Shown here in pieces: positions 32,599 to 45,100 of a DNA stretch of 64,000 nucleotides. The stretch's first letter is position 1; every line of letters begins with the position of its first letter. This stretch comes from CADEEN01 sp963751775 (GTDB lineage Bacteria; Pseudomonadota; Gammaproteobacteria; Burkholderiales; Burkholderiaceae_C). A program made the position numbers and the translations under genes. The notes beneath the pieces were generated by a model. The model saw only the letters and a list, made by a program, of their open reading frames with translations. It searched no databases and had not been told where the DNA came from. The DNA lies in contig CAVVVW010000008.1 in the NCBI GenBank assembly GCA_963751775.1, forward strand, positions 124,001 to 188,000, written 5' to 3'.

Positions 32599-35500
32599 CT
32601 AGTTCACGGTGATGGTGACCGTGGCCGGTGCGGTCGTCACGCCGTTGAGCGTCTCCGTGTAGGTGAACTGGTAGGTGCCGCGCTTCGACGCATGCCCGCG
32701 CAGCATTGGTCGTCCCGGTCGGCGTGAGCGTCACGCGGTAGTTGCCGTTGGCGCAGACGCGCGCCCGCCGCGGCCGGCGTGACGCAACTGATGCTGATGG
32801 TGCCGGTACCGTCTCCGGTTCCGTTGGACGTTCGCACCGGGCCGCTGACCAGGGTGGCCGTACGGCCCGCAACACCCGTCGGCAGATCGTTGGTCAGCAC
32901 ACTGGCGTTGCCGGTTCCACCGCCGCCGTCATTGGTCTGCGGTAGCATGTCGCGTGTATGGCGGTGATCGTGCGGGTATCAGCAACCGCCTGCAGCACAT
33001 ACAGCGTCGCAATCTGAACACCGGTACCCGTGCCTCCCGCGCTCCAGTTGCCGGCCGCATCGCGGATCCGCACGCGCACCGTGTAGGTACCAGCCGCGAG
33101 CGCCACTCGTGTTGACGGTTGCCGTCGGGCCGGTGAAGGCGGTGCCCGTGCCGAGCAGCGATGTTGCGTCCCGCCGATCCACCACTCGCCGCCGGCGACG
33201 CCGCTGCCGCCGGTATCCGCCGTGCCGGTGGGCGTCGCGTTGACCGAGGCGGTCCCGGGCAGGATCGCTGTCGGACTCAGTGCGAGGCCGGTGAAGGTCG
33301 GTGCGCTCCGGTCGATCGTGAAGACCGGACCGGTGACCGGCAGACCCAGCAGGGTGTTGCCTGCCGCGTCGCTGGCACTGCCGGTCATGTTGAGACCAAG
33401 GGTGCCGTTGCCGGTACCCGTCGTCACGGTGACGGTATACGCGCTGCCGCTACCCGCGAGGGTGGGCGTCGTGGCGCCCGAAAGGTTCTCGACCAGCAGT
33501 GAAGTCGCCGGTCGCGACTCCGTCACGCTCTCGGAGAACGTGACGCTGAACTGGACGCTGCCCGCGATTGGTGGCCGCCGAACCGACGCGCGTGATGCTC
33601 ACCGTCGGCCGCGTCTTGTCGATCGTGAAGACCTGCCCCGTCGAGAACGGCAGCGGAGCCACCGGGTTGCCAGCGGGATCCGCGACCCCCGTGGAAGACG
33701 TCATGTCAAGGCGCAAGGTGCCGTCGCCGCTGCCCGTGTTGACCGTCACCGTGCGGGTGTTACCCGGGCCGGCGCTGACGGCCGTGATGGTGGCACCGGA
33801 CAACGTGCCAGTGGTGGTCAGGCCGAAATTGGCGCTGGTTCCACCGGTCACGCTCTCGGAGAAGGTCACCAGGAACTGCACACTGGCCGCGTTGGTCGTC
33901 GCCGCGGCGGCACCGGTGCGGTTGATCGCATTCACCGTCGGCACCGTGCGGTCGACCTGCAGCGTGGCACTGGCCGTGTTCGCGCTCCAGTTGCCTGCGG
34001 CGTCGCGGATACGCACGCCGATCGTGTGGGTCCCGTTGGTCAGCGCGCTGACCGAGATGCTCGGAGACGTGGTGGTGAAGGCTGTCCCGCCGCCAGGCGC
34101 CGGAGCGGCCGTGTCGAACCAGTACTCGCCTCCAGAAACACCGGAGGCCAGGCCCGCGACCGACGGATCATTCGCGCCATTGACCGTCAGCGTGATGTCA
34201 GGACCGCTCGCGGCATTGATGACGGTCGACGACAGGGAAATGCCGGTGAACGTCGGCGCCGTCTTGTCGATCAGGATCGTGACCGACGCCATCGCACCCC
34301 AATTGCCCACGGCGTCTTTCCCGCGCACATAGATCGTGTGGTTCCCCACAGACAGCACGTTGATGTCTGCGAGCGGGATATCGCCATACCCGGTCTCGGT
34401 TGCGCCGTTCCAGACGCCGTCGCTCGGGACGAACGGGAATCCTCTGACGGTCGTCGGCGGGGTTCGAATCGATGAACCCCTCTGCGGCACTGATGGTGGA
34501 GCCGGTGCTGGTCATCGTCGCCGTGATGCGCACGACCGGCTGGCTGGAGTTCAGCGGCAGCGCGCCGTTGTTGGCGGCTCGGCGTCGCGATGACATTGGA
34601 CGTCACGGGGCACCTGCCGCATCAACCACATTGAGCGTGATCGTCGCGGGGCCCCCCAGTTGCCCAATGCGTCCTGGCTGCGCACCGTGACCGGATGGGC
34701 GCCGGCGCGCGAGGCCTGCCGGAATGGTCGCGGTGAGGCTGCGCACGGGTGCAGCGACGCCGCCCAGGGTCATGGCAACCGGCAGCGCCACCGTCGATCG
34801 TGTATTCGGCGGCGGTGACGTTCGATCCGCCGGTGGCGCGTGTCGTTGCCCGTGGCGCTGAGGGCCACGGTCACCGAGCCGCTGCTCGGGTTGGGCGTCA
34901 GCGCTGAGGCCACTGGTGCGTCGGCCCGGCCTTGTCGAGGTTCAGAACGGCGGAGCTGAACGCAGCCCCATGCGCTGGTGCCGTCCTGCCCGCGCACGTA
35001 GATGGTGTGATTGCCGGAGGCGAGCGTCGCCAGCGTGGCGCACGTGCGATGGTGCCAGTGACGGCAGACCGTCGGTGACGCCAGATGGCCGAGCATCGTG
35101 CAGTCGCAGTGCCTGCGGTGCTGTCGATGAAGTACTCGGCGGCGGTGATGTTCGAATTGCCGCTGAGCACGTCGCTGATCGAAGCGGCAATCGCACGGCC
35201 GCTTCCGTTGGTCTGTTCGGCGTCAGCGCGATGCCGCTGGTCGTCGGCCCGGTGTCGGTCGGTGCCCGTTCCCGGCGGTAACGAAGGTCAGCATGCCGCC
35301 GAAGGCGCTGTCCGCGCCGTTGTTGTGCAGCGCCAGGCTGGCGTCGTAGACGGCGAACCTGCTCTCGGTCGTCACGGCCGGCACGGTGACGATGGCGTCG
35401 CCGGTCTGGCCGGGGGCGAGTGTTTCCGCCGCGACGTTGTGGTTGAGCGTCGGCAGCGTGCTGCCGTCCTTGGCCACGAAGATCTGGCGCAAGCCGAGCA

Positions 35501-36267
35501 CGCCCATCGAATGGTGCTTGGCGCCGGCATTGACGTAGCGCAGCAGCAGCTTGTTGCCGGCCGTGCCGGCGATCGGGTCGGTGTGTCGGGATAGGCCTTG
35601 CCGTTGATCAGGAAGTACTTGGGCGCGTAGTTGCGCATGTCGAAGGCGGCCGGGTTCGGGCAGCTGGGTCCGTTGAGCGCCGGGTCGATCTCGCTCAGCA
35701 CCAGCACTGCTTCGTCGGTCGAATGCCGTCGGCGGCGTCGCGCGTAGGCCTGACCGGCGCGCCGCGGGCCGCACGATCAGCGCGCCGTACAGGCCCATCG
35801 CCACCTGGTGTTCGGCATTGGGCAGACAGCCGGCTTCGTACAGGAACGTGCCTGGATTGCTGGCCGTGAATGTGTAGGACTTCGTACCGACGCTCGGCGC
35901 TGCGCCAACCGTATCCGGACACCATGCCCTGGCCCTGGAACAGCATGGCGGTGGCTTCAGCGAGTGTGTTGTGCAGATTCACAGCCACCGTCTCGCCCTG
36001 ATTCACGATCAGCATGGGGCCGCCGGGCACTGCCACGGTGCCGCCCGCGGTCGTCGGTGTAACCCCAGACGTTCACGGTGGCGCCAGGCAGCGCCGTCGT
36101 GCCCGCCTTGGCCCACAGGTCGAAGGTGCGCGTCGATCCCGCGAGCGTACCGGTCGCGGCGGAAGCGTCGCCGCCTGCGCCAGGCCACTGCCCACGAGGA
36201 TGAGCGCCGCAAGGACACCCAGCAGCCGCGCGCCCCAGATCGATTTGTTTCGCAAGGTGTTCAACAT
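32599..36267 (-). CDS. Cupredoxin pair (C') fused to Ig-like repeat array, frameshifted
   Basis: About 1,220 codons. Start at 36267 follows GGAGAG; signal peptide LLGVLAALILVGSGLAQA. The first 325 residues form a cupredoxin pair like C of the plus-strand giant protein (GLYGALIV, VLVLSEIDPALNG, KYFLINGKAYPDT, LLLRYVNAGAKHHSMGVLG), with few copper ligands left. Then come five beta-sandwich units marked by EYxIDS/GEYWFD and VRGKDAVGNWG/IRDAAGNWS (about 35140, 34805, 34475, 34125, 33190) interleaved with two FSESVT units like those of Bap-type adhesins. The C terminus reads GTYQFTYTETLNGVTTAPAT. Many frame breaks occur. Probably a secreted or surface-exposed protein. Confidence 0.65.
33000..35200 (-). 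repeat. Array of Ig-like beta-sandwich repeats
   Basis: Protein-level repeats within the C' gene: a unit ending VRGQDGTSAWG, VRGKDAVGNWG or VRIRDAAGNWS followed by a Thr-rich strand and a EYxID motif, spaced about 330 bases, plus two FSESVTG units of about 320 bases. Such arrays extend surface proteins away from the cell. Confidence 0.6.
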
Positions 36268-36301
36268 GTTGCTCTCCAGGATTCCTGCGGTGTCCATCGG
36301 G

Positions 36302-37600
36302 TTACGGCTGGCAGCCGCCCGGCGGGTCGACGCGAACGTAGGTGATCGGCCCGGTCATGTTCACGCCCCAGGAGGTGATCTGGTACAGCGCGTGGTTGTG
36401 CGAAATGATGTAGAACTCGCCGCACTCGTTGAGCGTCGATGCGCCGGGCGGCAGCGGGCCGGTCTGGCCCAGGTACGGGCTGCCGCTGTAGAACATGCCG
36501 AACTCCTGGTTGTTCACTTGCGGCGGCGTCACCGGCACCGGGTTCGACGAGCGAGTAGTTCTCGGCGTCGTACCACTTGAAGATCACGTCCCAGGTCTGG
36601 CCGGGGCCGATGTTGATCGCGAACTTCTCGAACGAGAGGTCCTGGCCCGTCGGCCCTTCCAGCGGGCGGCCGTCGCGCCCGATCACCAGGCCGTTGTTGC
36701 CGTGCGGGTGGAACGGGAACTCCTCGCTGCCGACGTTGAGGTAGCGGATCGCGCCGGGATACGGATGGGTCGTTGCGTCAAACGGCGTTATGCGCGCCAG
36801 CGCGCCGTACGGCTGGTCGGGCAGGAACGGGCTGAAGTTGTCGGCGATCGAGTCGGGGAACCCGCGGCCGTTGATCAGCCAGTAGCGCGGCTGGTAGTCG
36901 TTCAGGTTGTAGGCGTCGCCCGAATTCGGCCGCCTGGTGCTGGTAGGGGTCGATTTCCGACAGCAGCACCATGAATTCTTCGGTCGGCGTGTACTGGCTG
37001 TCGGCGCGGTTGTAGGCGAAGTTCGCGCCCATGGTCGGGCGCACGACCAGCGCGCCGAACAGGCCCATGCGCACCTGCTTCTGCGGCATCGGTGCCGCTC
37101 TCGTAGATGTAGCTGCCCGGGTTGGTGGCCACGAAGCTGTAGGTGACGCTGCCGCCCGGCAGGCGGCCACGTTGGTCAGCGAGGTGAGCGTGCCTGCGCC
37201 GTGAACTGCGGCTGCGCCGGCGCGCCGTTGGCCAGCACGTTTTCCTGCCCGGGGAACATGATCGACACGGGCGCGTCGAGCGTGTTGTTCAGAACCACCG
37301 TGACGGTGTCGCCCTGGTTGACGCACAGCACCGGGCCCGGGTGCTGGAACGCGCCGCCCCGGCGCGTAGCCCCACATGTACATCGATGTTGCCGTCGGGC
37401 AGCTGGATGTAGCCCGTCGTGGCGTCGAGGGTGAAGGTCGGGTTCGGCGCCGGCGCCCGTCGTGCAGGCGATGCCGACCGCGGCTGGGCCTGCGCAGCCG
37501 CGGCCGGCTGCGCCAGCAGCGCGAGGCCCGATGTCAGCAATGCCAGGCCCAGCTTGAGGGCCTTGCCGCGCCGGATTCGGTTGGAAGTTGATGCATGCAT
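36302..37600 (-). CDS. Two-cupredoxin multicopper oxidase-like protein B', frameshifted
   Basis: Paralogue of B. Start at 37600 follows GGAGAG; signal peptide LALLTSGLALLAQPAAAA. It keeps the order YMWGYAPGG, LNNTLDAPVSIMFPGQENV, MGLFGALVVRP, RYWLINGRGFPDS, then the copper-motif region FPFHPHGNNGLVIGRDG (B has HPFHEHANHLRVLARDG) and the C-terminal IISHNHALYQITSWGVNM (B has MWHSHNEREITTNNIF). So the HxH positions are retained but the first His of HxxHxH is Phe and there is no type 1 Cys. Several single-base breaks, for example near 37390, 37190, 36930 and 36550. Confidence 0.7.
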
Positions 37601-37637
37601 GGTGGGTCTCTCCTCGCGGATCGTGCGGGTGGCGCGG

Positions 37638-39035
37638 CTAGGTGTTCGGAACCGTCTGCGGCCGGCAACGTGCCGGCCGCGTAGACGCGCACCTCGGTAC
37701 GCCGGCCGCCGACTCTTGCCGCGAGGTTGTTCGTCCGCTCGTAGGCGCGGTTGTAGAGCACGTAGGTGTCGTAGCCGGGGCCCGTCTTCGGCGGCGCAGT
37801 GAAGATCGCGTCGATGCTCTCGCCCGCGCCGAACGACACGGTGCTGGCTTCGTAGCTGGTGTCGGTGCCGTCGCGGCCCTTCATCGGCGTGGCGTCCTTG
37901 CCGACCACCTTCATCTTGATGCCGGCCAGCGTCATCGCCGACTCGCGGAACCCGAGGTTGGCAAAGCGCAGCAGCACGCGCTCGCCGGCGTTGCAGGTCA
38001 CCAGGGCCGAGAGCGGTTGGTACTGAAGATCGGGCCGGCCGGCCGGCGCGATCAGGTCGCCGTTCGTCGATCGCGCACCGGGTGGTGAACGGGATCGATC
38101 GAGCCGTTGGGCGCCAGCGTGTCCGGGTACACGCGCCCGTTCAGCAGCGAGAAGTCGGCGCGGTAGTCGCTCCACTCCGGCAGCTGGATGTGCGCGTCGG
38201 CCCAGTGCGATCGCCCCACACCTCGGAGAGCTGCATGCAGAACTCGCGGTCGTAGGCCGGTCGAGCCGTCGCCGTCGTTGTAGGCGTAGCCCATCACGCT
38301 CGCCGCGCTGCCCTTGTAGCCGGCTACGTGGCACTGCCGCCGTGCCGTCTAGTTCTGCAGCGGCCGCACGAAGACCGGGCCGGTCATGCCCATGTGGACG
38401 TGCTCGACGTCCTCCACGTGGCAGTGGAACATGTAGGTGCCGGGGTCACGCGGCCGGTAGATGTACTGAAGACGCGCCCGGTGGTCACCGCCACCGAGCC
38501 GGTCGGCTCGCCGTCGAAGAACGGGATCACGTTGCGGAAACCGTGCCAGTGGATGGTGTGCGCGTCGAACAGGTCGGGGCGCAGCGCCAGGCCCAGGTTG
38601 GTCAGCTGCATCCGGAAGTCCTTGCGGAGTCGGCCGGGTCGAACTGGTCCAGCCAGAACAGCGGCGCGGTGTGCTGCGCCTTGTTCTTCTGCTCCGAGAA
38701 TCTGAGTGGCATCGAGGCCGGTCACGTTCCGGAACCCGAAGATGTAGGTCGTGAAGCCGGGCGGGCGCGAGGTCGTCCGGATGGGTCTTGACGTGCCCAA
38801 CGATGCCGAATAGATTGCCGGAGCCGCGGCAGACTGATCCAGCCGTCGGTGCCGGCATAGAACAGGTCGGGCGGCGGGAACGTCTGGCCTGGGCCTCGGA
38901 GATCCCGATCGGGCTCAGCAGCTTCTTGAACGGGTTGGGCAGCACGCCCATTCCCGCGGCCGCGACGGTGGCGCCACCGGCCATCTTGAAGAAGCGGCGG
39001 CGGCTGAGTGAGTTACCTGGCGAGCGCTTGGTCAT
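37638..39035 (-). CDS. Tat-exported two-cupredoxin multicopper oxidase-like protein A', disrupted
   Basis: Paralogue of A with a twin-arginine signal (SRRRFFKMAGGATVAAAGMG), unlike the Sec signal of A, so it is probably folded and copper-loaded before export. Start at 39035 follows AGGAGA. Unit 1 has HTIHWHGFRN and MFHCHVEDVEHVHMGM, the HxHG and type 1 copper set of A. An in-frame TAG at 38349-38351 follows VFVRPLQN; beyond it the second unit continues in the same frame (GYAYNDGDGSTG, LLRFANLGFRESAMTLAGIK) to TVPNT at 37638. Two nearby compensating indels would remove the stop (LQNYDGTAAVP). Several other frame breaks are present. Confidence 0.65.
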
Positions 39036-39064
39036 CTCGAATCTCCTGTTGGGTTCCTGAGGCG

Positions 39065-39086
39065 GGGCGGGTGTTGCCACCCGCCC
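39065..39086 (-). terminator. Perfect hairpin between giant protein 2 and A'
   Basis: A 9-bp perfect stem, GGGCGGGTG-TTGC-CACCCGCCC, lies 15 bases after the giant gene's stop and about 30 bases before the A' start. There is no T run in either direction. It could attenuate transcription or act as an mRNA processing or stability element that sets different levels of the two products. Confidence 0.5.
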
Positions 39087-39100
39087 TCCTGCGTTCCGTC

Positions 39101-42100
39101 TTACGGCAGCGTGCCGCCGCTGAAGTTGTCGACCCGGGCGCTGACGTCGGGCAGCATGATGCCGATCCGACCGCCGCCGGTGAAGGGCGCCGGCGCCGCC
39201 GAACTGTGTCCGACGATATGTCGTGACGTTCGCGGCTGTCGTCTTCCACACGTCGACCGAGCCGTCCGCATTGGCCACCGCACTCAGCGTGTCGCCAGCG
39301 GCGAAGCGTCGCGTTGCGAACGTGCCGCGGGTCGTGTAGCTGCCGCCGGCGTTGGTCGTCGTCGCAACCGTCACCGTGCCTCCACCGTCGTGCTGTAGCG
39401 CACGCGGATGAAGTTCGCCGGCGTATTGGCGCTGCCGCCGCTGCGCCTTCAGGACGAGGCACGATCCCGGCCAGTGGCGCGTTGGCGAAGGTGAACGCCG
39501 CGCCCTGCTTGGCACCGAAGCACGTTGCCGGCGCCGTTCCAGATTGCCCGATCCCGAGGAGCAGAGCGAATGCCTGGTTGGCATTGACCCGGATCGACGC
39601 TGCGCCGAAGCAGAGTCGCCTGGCTCCAGTTCGCGCCGAGCGTGTTCGCGTTCGCCCGATTGAAGTTGTCGAGCAGCGCCGAGCGTCGGCAGCGGGAGCG
39701 CGATCGTGTCCGTGTCCGTCGCACTGTTGTTGGCCGTGTTCGAATCCGTCGTTCCGGCCGGTGCCGTCGACCGTGGCGGTGTTGACCAGCGAGCCGCTCG
39801 CATTGGCCGCCACCGTGCCATTCACCGTGAAGGTGGCCGTGCCGCCGTGCCGCAGGCTCGACTGACCGTTGCGATGTTGCCGCTGCCACTGGCCGCACCG
39901 CAGGCATTGCTCCCGCCCGCAGAAACCGTGCAGGTCCAAGTCACCCGGTCAGGGCAGCCGGCAGCGTGTCGGCCACCTGCGCGCGCCCGACGCAGCGGTC
40001 CGGCGTTGCTGACCGTGATGATGTAGCTCACGGCCTGGCCCGCGTTCACACTGGCGACGTTGTCCGTCTTGGTGATCGACAGGTCGGCGAGCGCGCCCGG
40101 CGAACTCGTCGGCACCGGCGTCGATGCCACCGAGCGACGGCCGCGACTGGTTGTCGATGTCGGTTGCAGGCGCGTTGACCCCGCTCTTGGACGCCGCACC
40201 CAGGTTGAAGGCCGGCGACGCAGTGCCGCTCAGGTGGTAGTTGCCCAGCAGGTTCGGCGGCAGGTCGGCCGAGATCATGATGGCGCCCAGGAAGGCCGGG
40301 TTGTTGCGCCAGGTGTTGAACGTCACACCGACGTCGTAGGACGCGATGACTGCGGGTCAGTCGCCGAGTTCGTGGGGCTCGTCGTGTAACGGGTGCGTGC
40401 CCGCGTTCTGCTGGACGATCGAGTTCGTCGGTGCCAGCAGGCCAGTGCCATCGGCGACACCCAGGTCCCAGTGGTCGATCGGCGTCGCATCACCCGCTGC
40501 ACCGATGCCGGTGACCATGCTGCGCCCAGTCCCGCGTGCCGGCCCGGTTGTCCCAGAAGATGTTGTTGAACAGCAGCGGGTTGCTGAAGAGCGGCGAGCC
40601 GCCCGGCAACGTGGCCTGCAGCAAGGCGCTGTTCGCCGACGGTCGACAGACCGGCCGGCGCCGGCGGCGCCATTGCTGGTGACCGCCGTGGCGGTCGTCA
40701 TGTTCTTCATGACCGTGTTGTTGAGAAGCGCACGTTCGGCGCGTCGTTGAGCGCGACGCCGCCGCCTTCGTGGGTCGAGATGTTGTTCACGATGATGTTG
40801 TTGTAGACATTCATCGGGAAGTTGCCGGCCATCAGGAAGCGCAGGCCGCCGCCGTCGTCGTTGGCCAGGTTGGCCTGGATCAGGTTGTTGTAGATGTTGA
40901 CCGGCCCGGAGCCCGGCGACAGCGTGGTCGGTGTTGGCCGGCAGTGCGCCGGCGATCATGATGCCGCCGCCTTCGTCGTACGAGCGGTTGAAGTAGATGC
41001 GGTTGTCGTGGATCGCGCCGTTCGGGCTGCAGCCGCAGTGCGCTCATGCCGCCGCCGTACTCGGCCGAGAAGTTGCCGCAGATGTCGTTGCCTGGCCACT
41101 TCGTAGCTGTTCGGCGCCGGCGAACAGCCCGATGCCGCCGGCCAGGTTCGTGCCGGCGTTGGCGATGATGCGGTTGTTGGCGATGCGAACGTTGTCGTTG
41201 TGGTTGTTCGGCGTCCGGCAGATCCGGCGTGCCGATGCGGATGGTGCCGTAGGCGCCGCCGTTGTTCTGCACCACGTTGTTGGTGATCTGCAGGTTGCGG
41301 GCATAGGCGTTGGCGAAGATCGCGCCGCCCTGCGTGATCAGGCCGCCGGGCTGGCCGGTAGGACCACCGCCGATGGCGTTGATGTTGCCGGGGAAGCCCT
41401 GCTGGTCGCCACCGCGCAGGTCGAAGCCGTCGATCGATGGCCGGTGCTGGCGCTGCTCGTGCTGACGCCGTGAAGCCGTTGTTGCCGGGTTGCTGCGTGT
41501 CCCCGGCGTAGATCGAGATCACGGCGCCGTCGTAGATGGTTGCGTTGCCGGCCCAGAGCGGGTCTGCATTGCCGGTCGCCGGGTCGACGACGTCTCGAGC
41601 CGATGCGGGTGTACCAGTCGGTCGCCACCGGGCTGTCGCCGGCGAAGGCGCCGCCGTCGATGATCGAGCCGCTGCACCGATGCCGTCGGGGCTGCCCGGG
41701 CCGACGCCCTGCAGCTTGACCGGCTGGTGATGATCAGGTTCTCGTAGTACGCGCCGCGCGGGTTCTGGCGCGGGTTCGTCGCCGGCGTTGTTCGGGTAGA
41801 CAACCACCAACGCCCACATGGATTGGTGCGCGCGATCGCAACGCGCGCTGGATGGCGTGGTCGGCCGCAGCCGGGAGCGTTTCCGCCGGGGCAAAACGTC
41901 CTGCCGGGGCCGACCTCGCAGACCGTCGGGTTGTAGTGTTGCGCGAGTCGCCGTCGCTTGAGCACGTGGAACGTCAGGCCGTTGACCGTGCGTCTGGCCG
42001 TTCGACGCGGTGACAGCAGCTGCTGCGGGCCGCGCCGTCGTGCGACCCGGCACGGTCGCCACGATCGCCGTGTCGCTCCACGATGTCGTGGCCAGCGTCG

Positions 42101-45100
42101 ACGCCGTCCAGCGTGACTTGGCCGGCGCCCTTGGTGGCGCCGAAGCCCTGCCGGTGATCGTGAACGACGTGCCGTGTCGTTGCTCACGTCGACGTACGGC
42201 ACCGAGACCGCGTAAAGCTGCGGCGTGGTCGGTGCCGCGGGTCGTTGACCATGCACATCACCGGCGAGGTGGTCTGCGCGCCGGGCAACTGCACGGTCAC
42301 GCCCACCTGCGTCGGCGCCAGGTCGGCCGGGATGATGCACGCCGGGCAGGACCTCGAACTCGGCGGCGATGGTGCGGATACGGCGGGTTGAAGTTCAGGT
42401 TCAGGCGGCCCGGCACGCCCGGGTCGTTGCCGACGTAGCGGTACAGGTTGGCGCAGACGCCGGACGGCGTCGGGCAGTTGATGCGGTTGGTCGACGGCAG
42501 CAGCACGTCGGCCAGGCCGTTGTAGTCGGACTCGACGGTCGTGACCAGCCGGTCGGTGTAGTCGTAGATGCCGACCGGCACGAACGGCATGCCGGCCTTC
42601 TCGCCGAAGGTGGTCGACTGCGGGTCGCTCGAGAAGTTGAGGTCGTCGATGATGATGAACCAATGGCGGCCGGGCAGCGGCACGTCGGTGAAGACGTTGA
42701 ACGCCGGCGCGATCGACTTGCCGTTGCTGAGCAGCGACCAGCTTCATGTCGCACAGCGGCTTGGTCTTGCCCTCGTAGGGCGAGCCGCCGATGTCGCACG
42801 GACGCGTCCGGGTGAAGGTGGCGTTGGGCGCCGTCGAGCATCGATGCCGTGCCACGTCGACCGTGTGCATCGCACCGGCGCACGGCGACGGCGGCACGGC
42901 CGGGACGAACTCGTCGCCGTTGCCGATGTTGATGTCTTCTTCGCGCGTCACCTTGTACATCGGGCGGCCCGTTGGCGTCGTTGCGGCATCGTCGACCTGG
43001 ACCAGGTAGTCGCCTCGCCGGGCAGCGCTGCGAGTGACCGTGCGGCGCAAGTGCTCGGTCTGCACACGGGTGCGGTCGGATCGGTGTACGTCGAGCACGT
43101 CCGGTGCCAGAAGCAACCATCGCCGAAGCCGTAGTTGCCGTCGACGTTGGCGCCGAAGTTGGCATCGGGGGTTCCCTGGTCGACTTCGTAGGCGCGAACT
43201 GCACGCCCGTCATCGGGGCTTCGATGCATCCGGTCGTCCTGATCCAGCGGCAGGAACTGCTCGTCGGCGCCGTGAACCAGCGGCGTGCCGTCGACGTCGC
43301 GGGCCGATGCAGCCGGTCGGGCCGGACCCAGGTCTCGGTCAGGTAGGTGTTGAGGAGCTGGCCCTTGGCGAAGCGAGCCGTCGGTGGCGAGCTCGTAACC
43401 GGTCCGGTCGCATCGCAGGCGACGCCGCGCGTGTCGTGCCGCACGTCGACTGGGCTGAACAGCTTGACCGTGAGATCGGGCACGCTCGGCTGCCAGTCTT
43501 CGACCGCGGCATAGCGCGGGTCGAGCTCGTTGCGCGTGGTGTCGTAGCTGACGGTGCCGACGATGCCGCCGTTGCCGGGTCGATGCCGTTGGCTGCCGTG
43601 CGTCGTAGATGTGCTTGCCCCAATCCATGCGGCCGGCGAGGCCGATGATGGGCAGCACGCTGACGTCCACGCCGGCGCCCAGGACCGTGGTCGGCGTCGG
43701 CTGGTTGTCGGCCTGGTAGGTGACGCCGGTGGTGTAGTGCAGGTCGTCGTAGGCCTCCATCACCAGCCACTGGGTCATCGGGTAGGCGGCTTCGAACTTG
43801 TAGTAGCCGGTCGGGTCGGTGGTCGCGGCCGTCGTGCCGCGGTCCATCAGCGAGTTGTCGCGCTTGCGCATCGTCAGCGTGTAGCCGGCCAGGCCCGGCT
43901 CGCCTGCGTCCTTGCACGCCGTTGCGGTTGGTGTCGTTGAAGACGTAGCCGTCGAAGACGGTCCACCAGCCGGCCAGCGGCAGGATGCCCATGTCGACGG
44001 TCTCGTTCGCCGCCACGGTGACGTTGACGAGGTCGAGGATGTGGTTCTGCGGCTCGTCCCACCAGGTCAGCGTGTAGGTGCCGGCAGGAACGTTGGGGAT
44101 CGTGAACTTGCCGTCGGCGTCGCCCTGGCCGGCCCAGACGATCGGTGTCGCCGTTGCCGAGGTTGGTCAGCGTGACCCAGGGCTTGTCGATCGGCTTGTC
44201 GATCACGGCGCCCTGCAGGCCGCCCCAGATCTGCGCCGGGAAGTCCGCCCACGCCGCCCGTGGTGGGCACGTAGATCTTGACGGCGTCGACGACGCCCTT
44301 GATGGTCGCGTTGCCCGCCAGTGGGCAGCACGGCACCGGCGGTGCCGTCTTGGCCGACGGCGTGTCGGCGCGGGCACGTAGCCGAAGATGATGGCCGGGA
44401 ACGGCTCGCCGGCGATGACGAACTCGGTGTCGAGGCCGGTGGCGCCTTCCATGACCCACGCATCCCAGTCGTGGTTGCCTTCGAGCGTGGTGGTCTGGAC
44501 CCAGCCGGAACCATCCGGCGGCGTGACCGACAGCGCGTAGCGGTTCGGGCCGACGTTGGGAATCTTGACCTTGCCTTCGATGACGGCGCCGGCTGGCGCC
44601 GTGGCCGCCCTCGAGCATCGCCAGGCCGTGACGCATCGAGCGGGCTGCCGGGCATCGGCCGACGCGTCGACGGGAGCAACCGTCGCCGACATCGTCGCCA
44701 CCGCTCGACGACATAGCACTTGCTCAGGCAGCGCCGCCGCTGCCGGCGATGTCGCCGTTGCCGCGCTAGCGCATCGTACTGCGTGCACAGCGGGTCGCCA
44801 TAGACGTTGGTCGTGACTTCGCCGAGGTGTCGGTGATGTGGCCCTGGAAGCCCGCGAGGCCATGTTCGGCCGGCAGGTCGGGCGCGCTGTTGACCGGCGA
44901 GATGTCTTCGAAGACGGCGGCCTGGATCGTCGCGTCGGGCAGCGGCGTGGGCTGCAGGTGGACCTTGACGGTCGCGCAGATCGACGTCGCGCCATCCACG
45001 ATGACGACGGCTGCCTCGGTCACCGTGAAGTGCTGGCCGTCGAGCTTGTAGCCGTCGGCCAGCACCGAGATCAGGTAGCGGCCGTCGGGAACGTTGCAGG

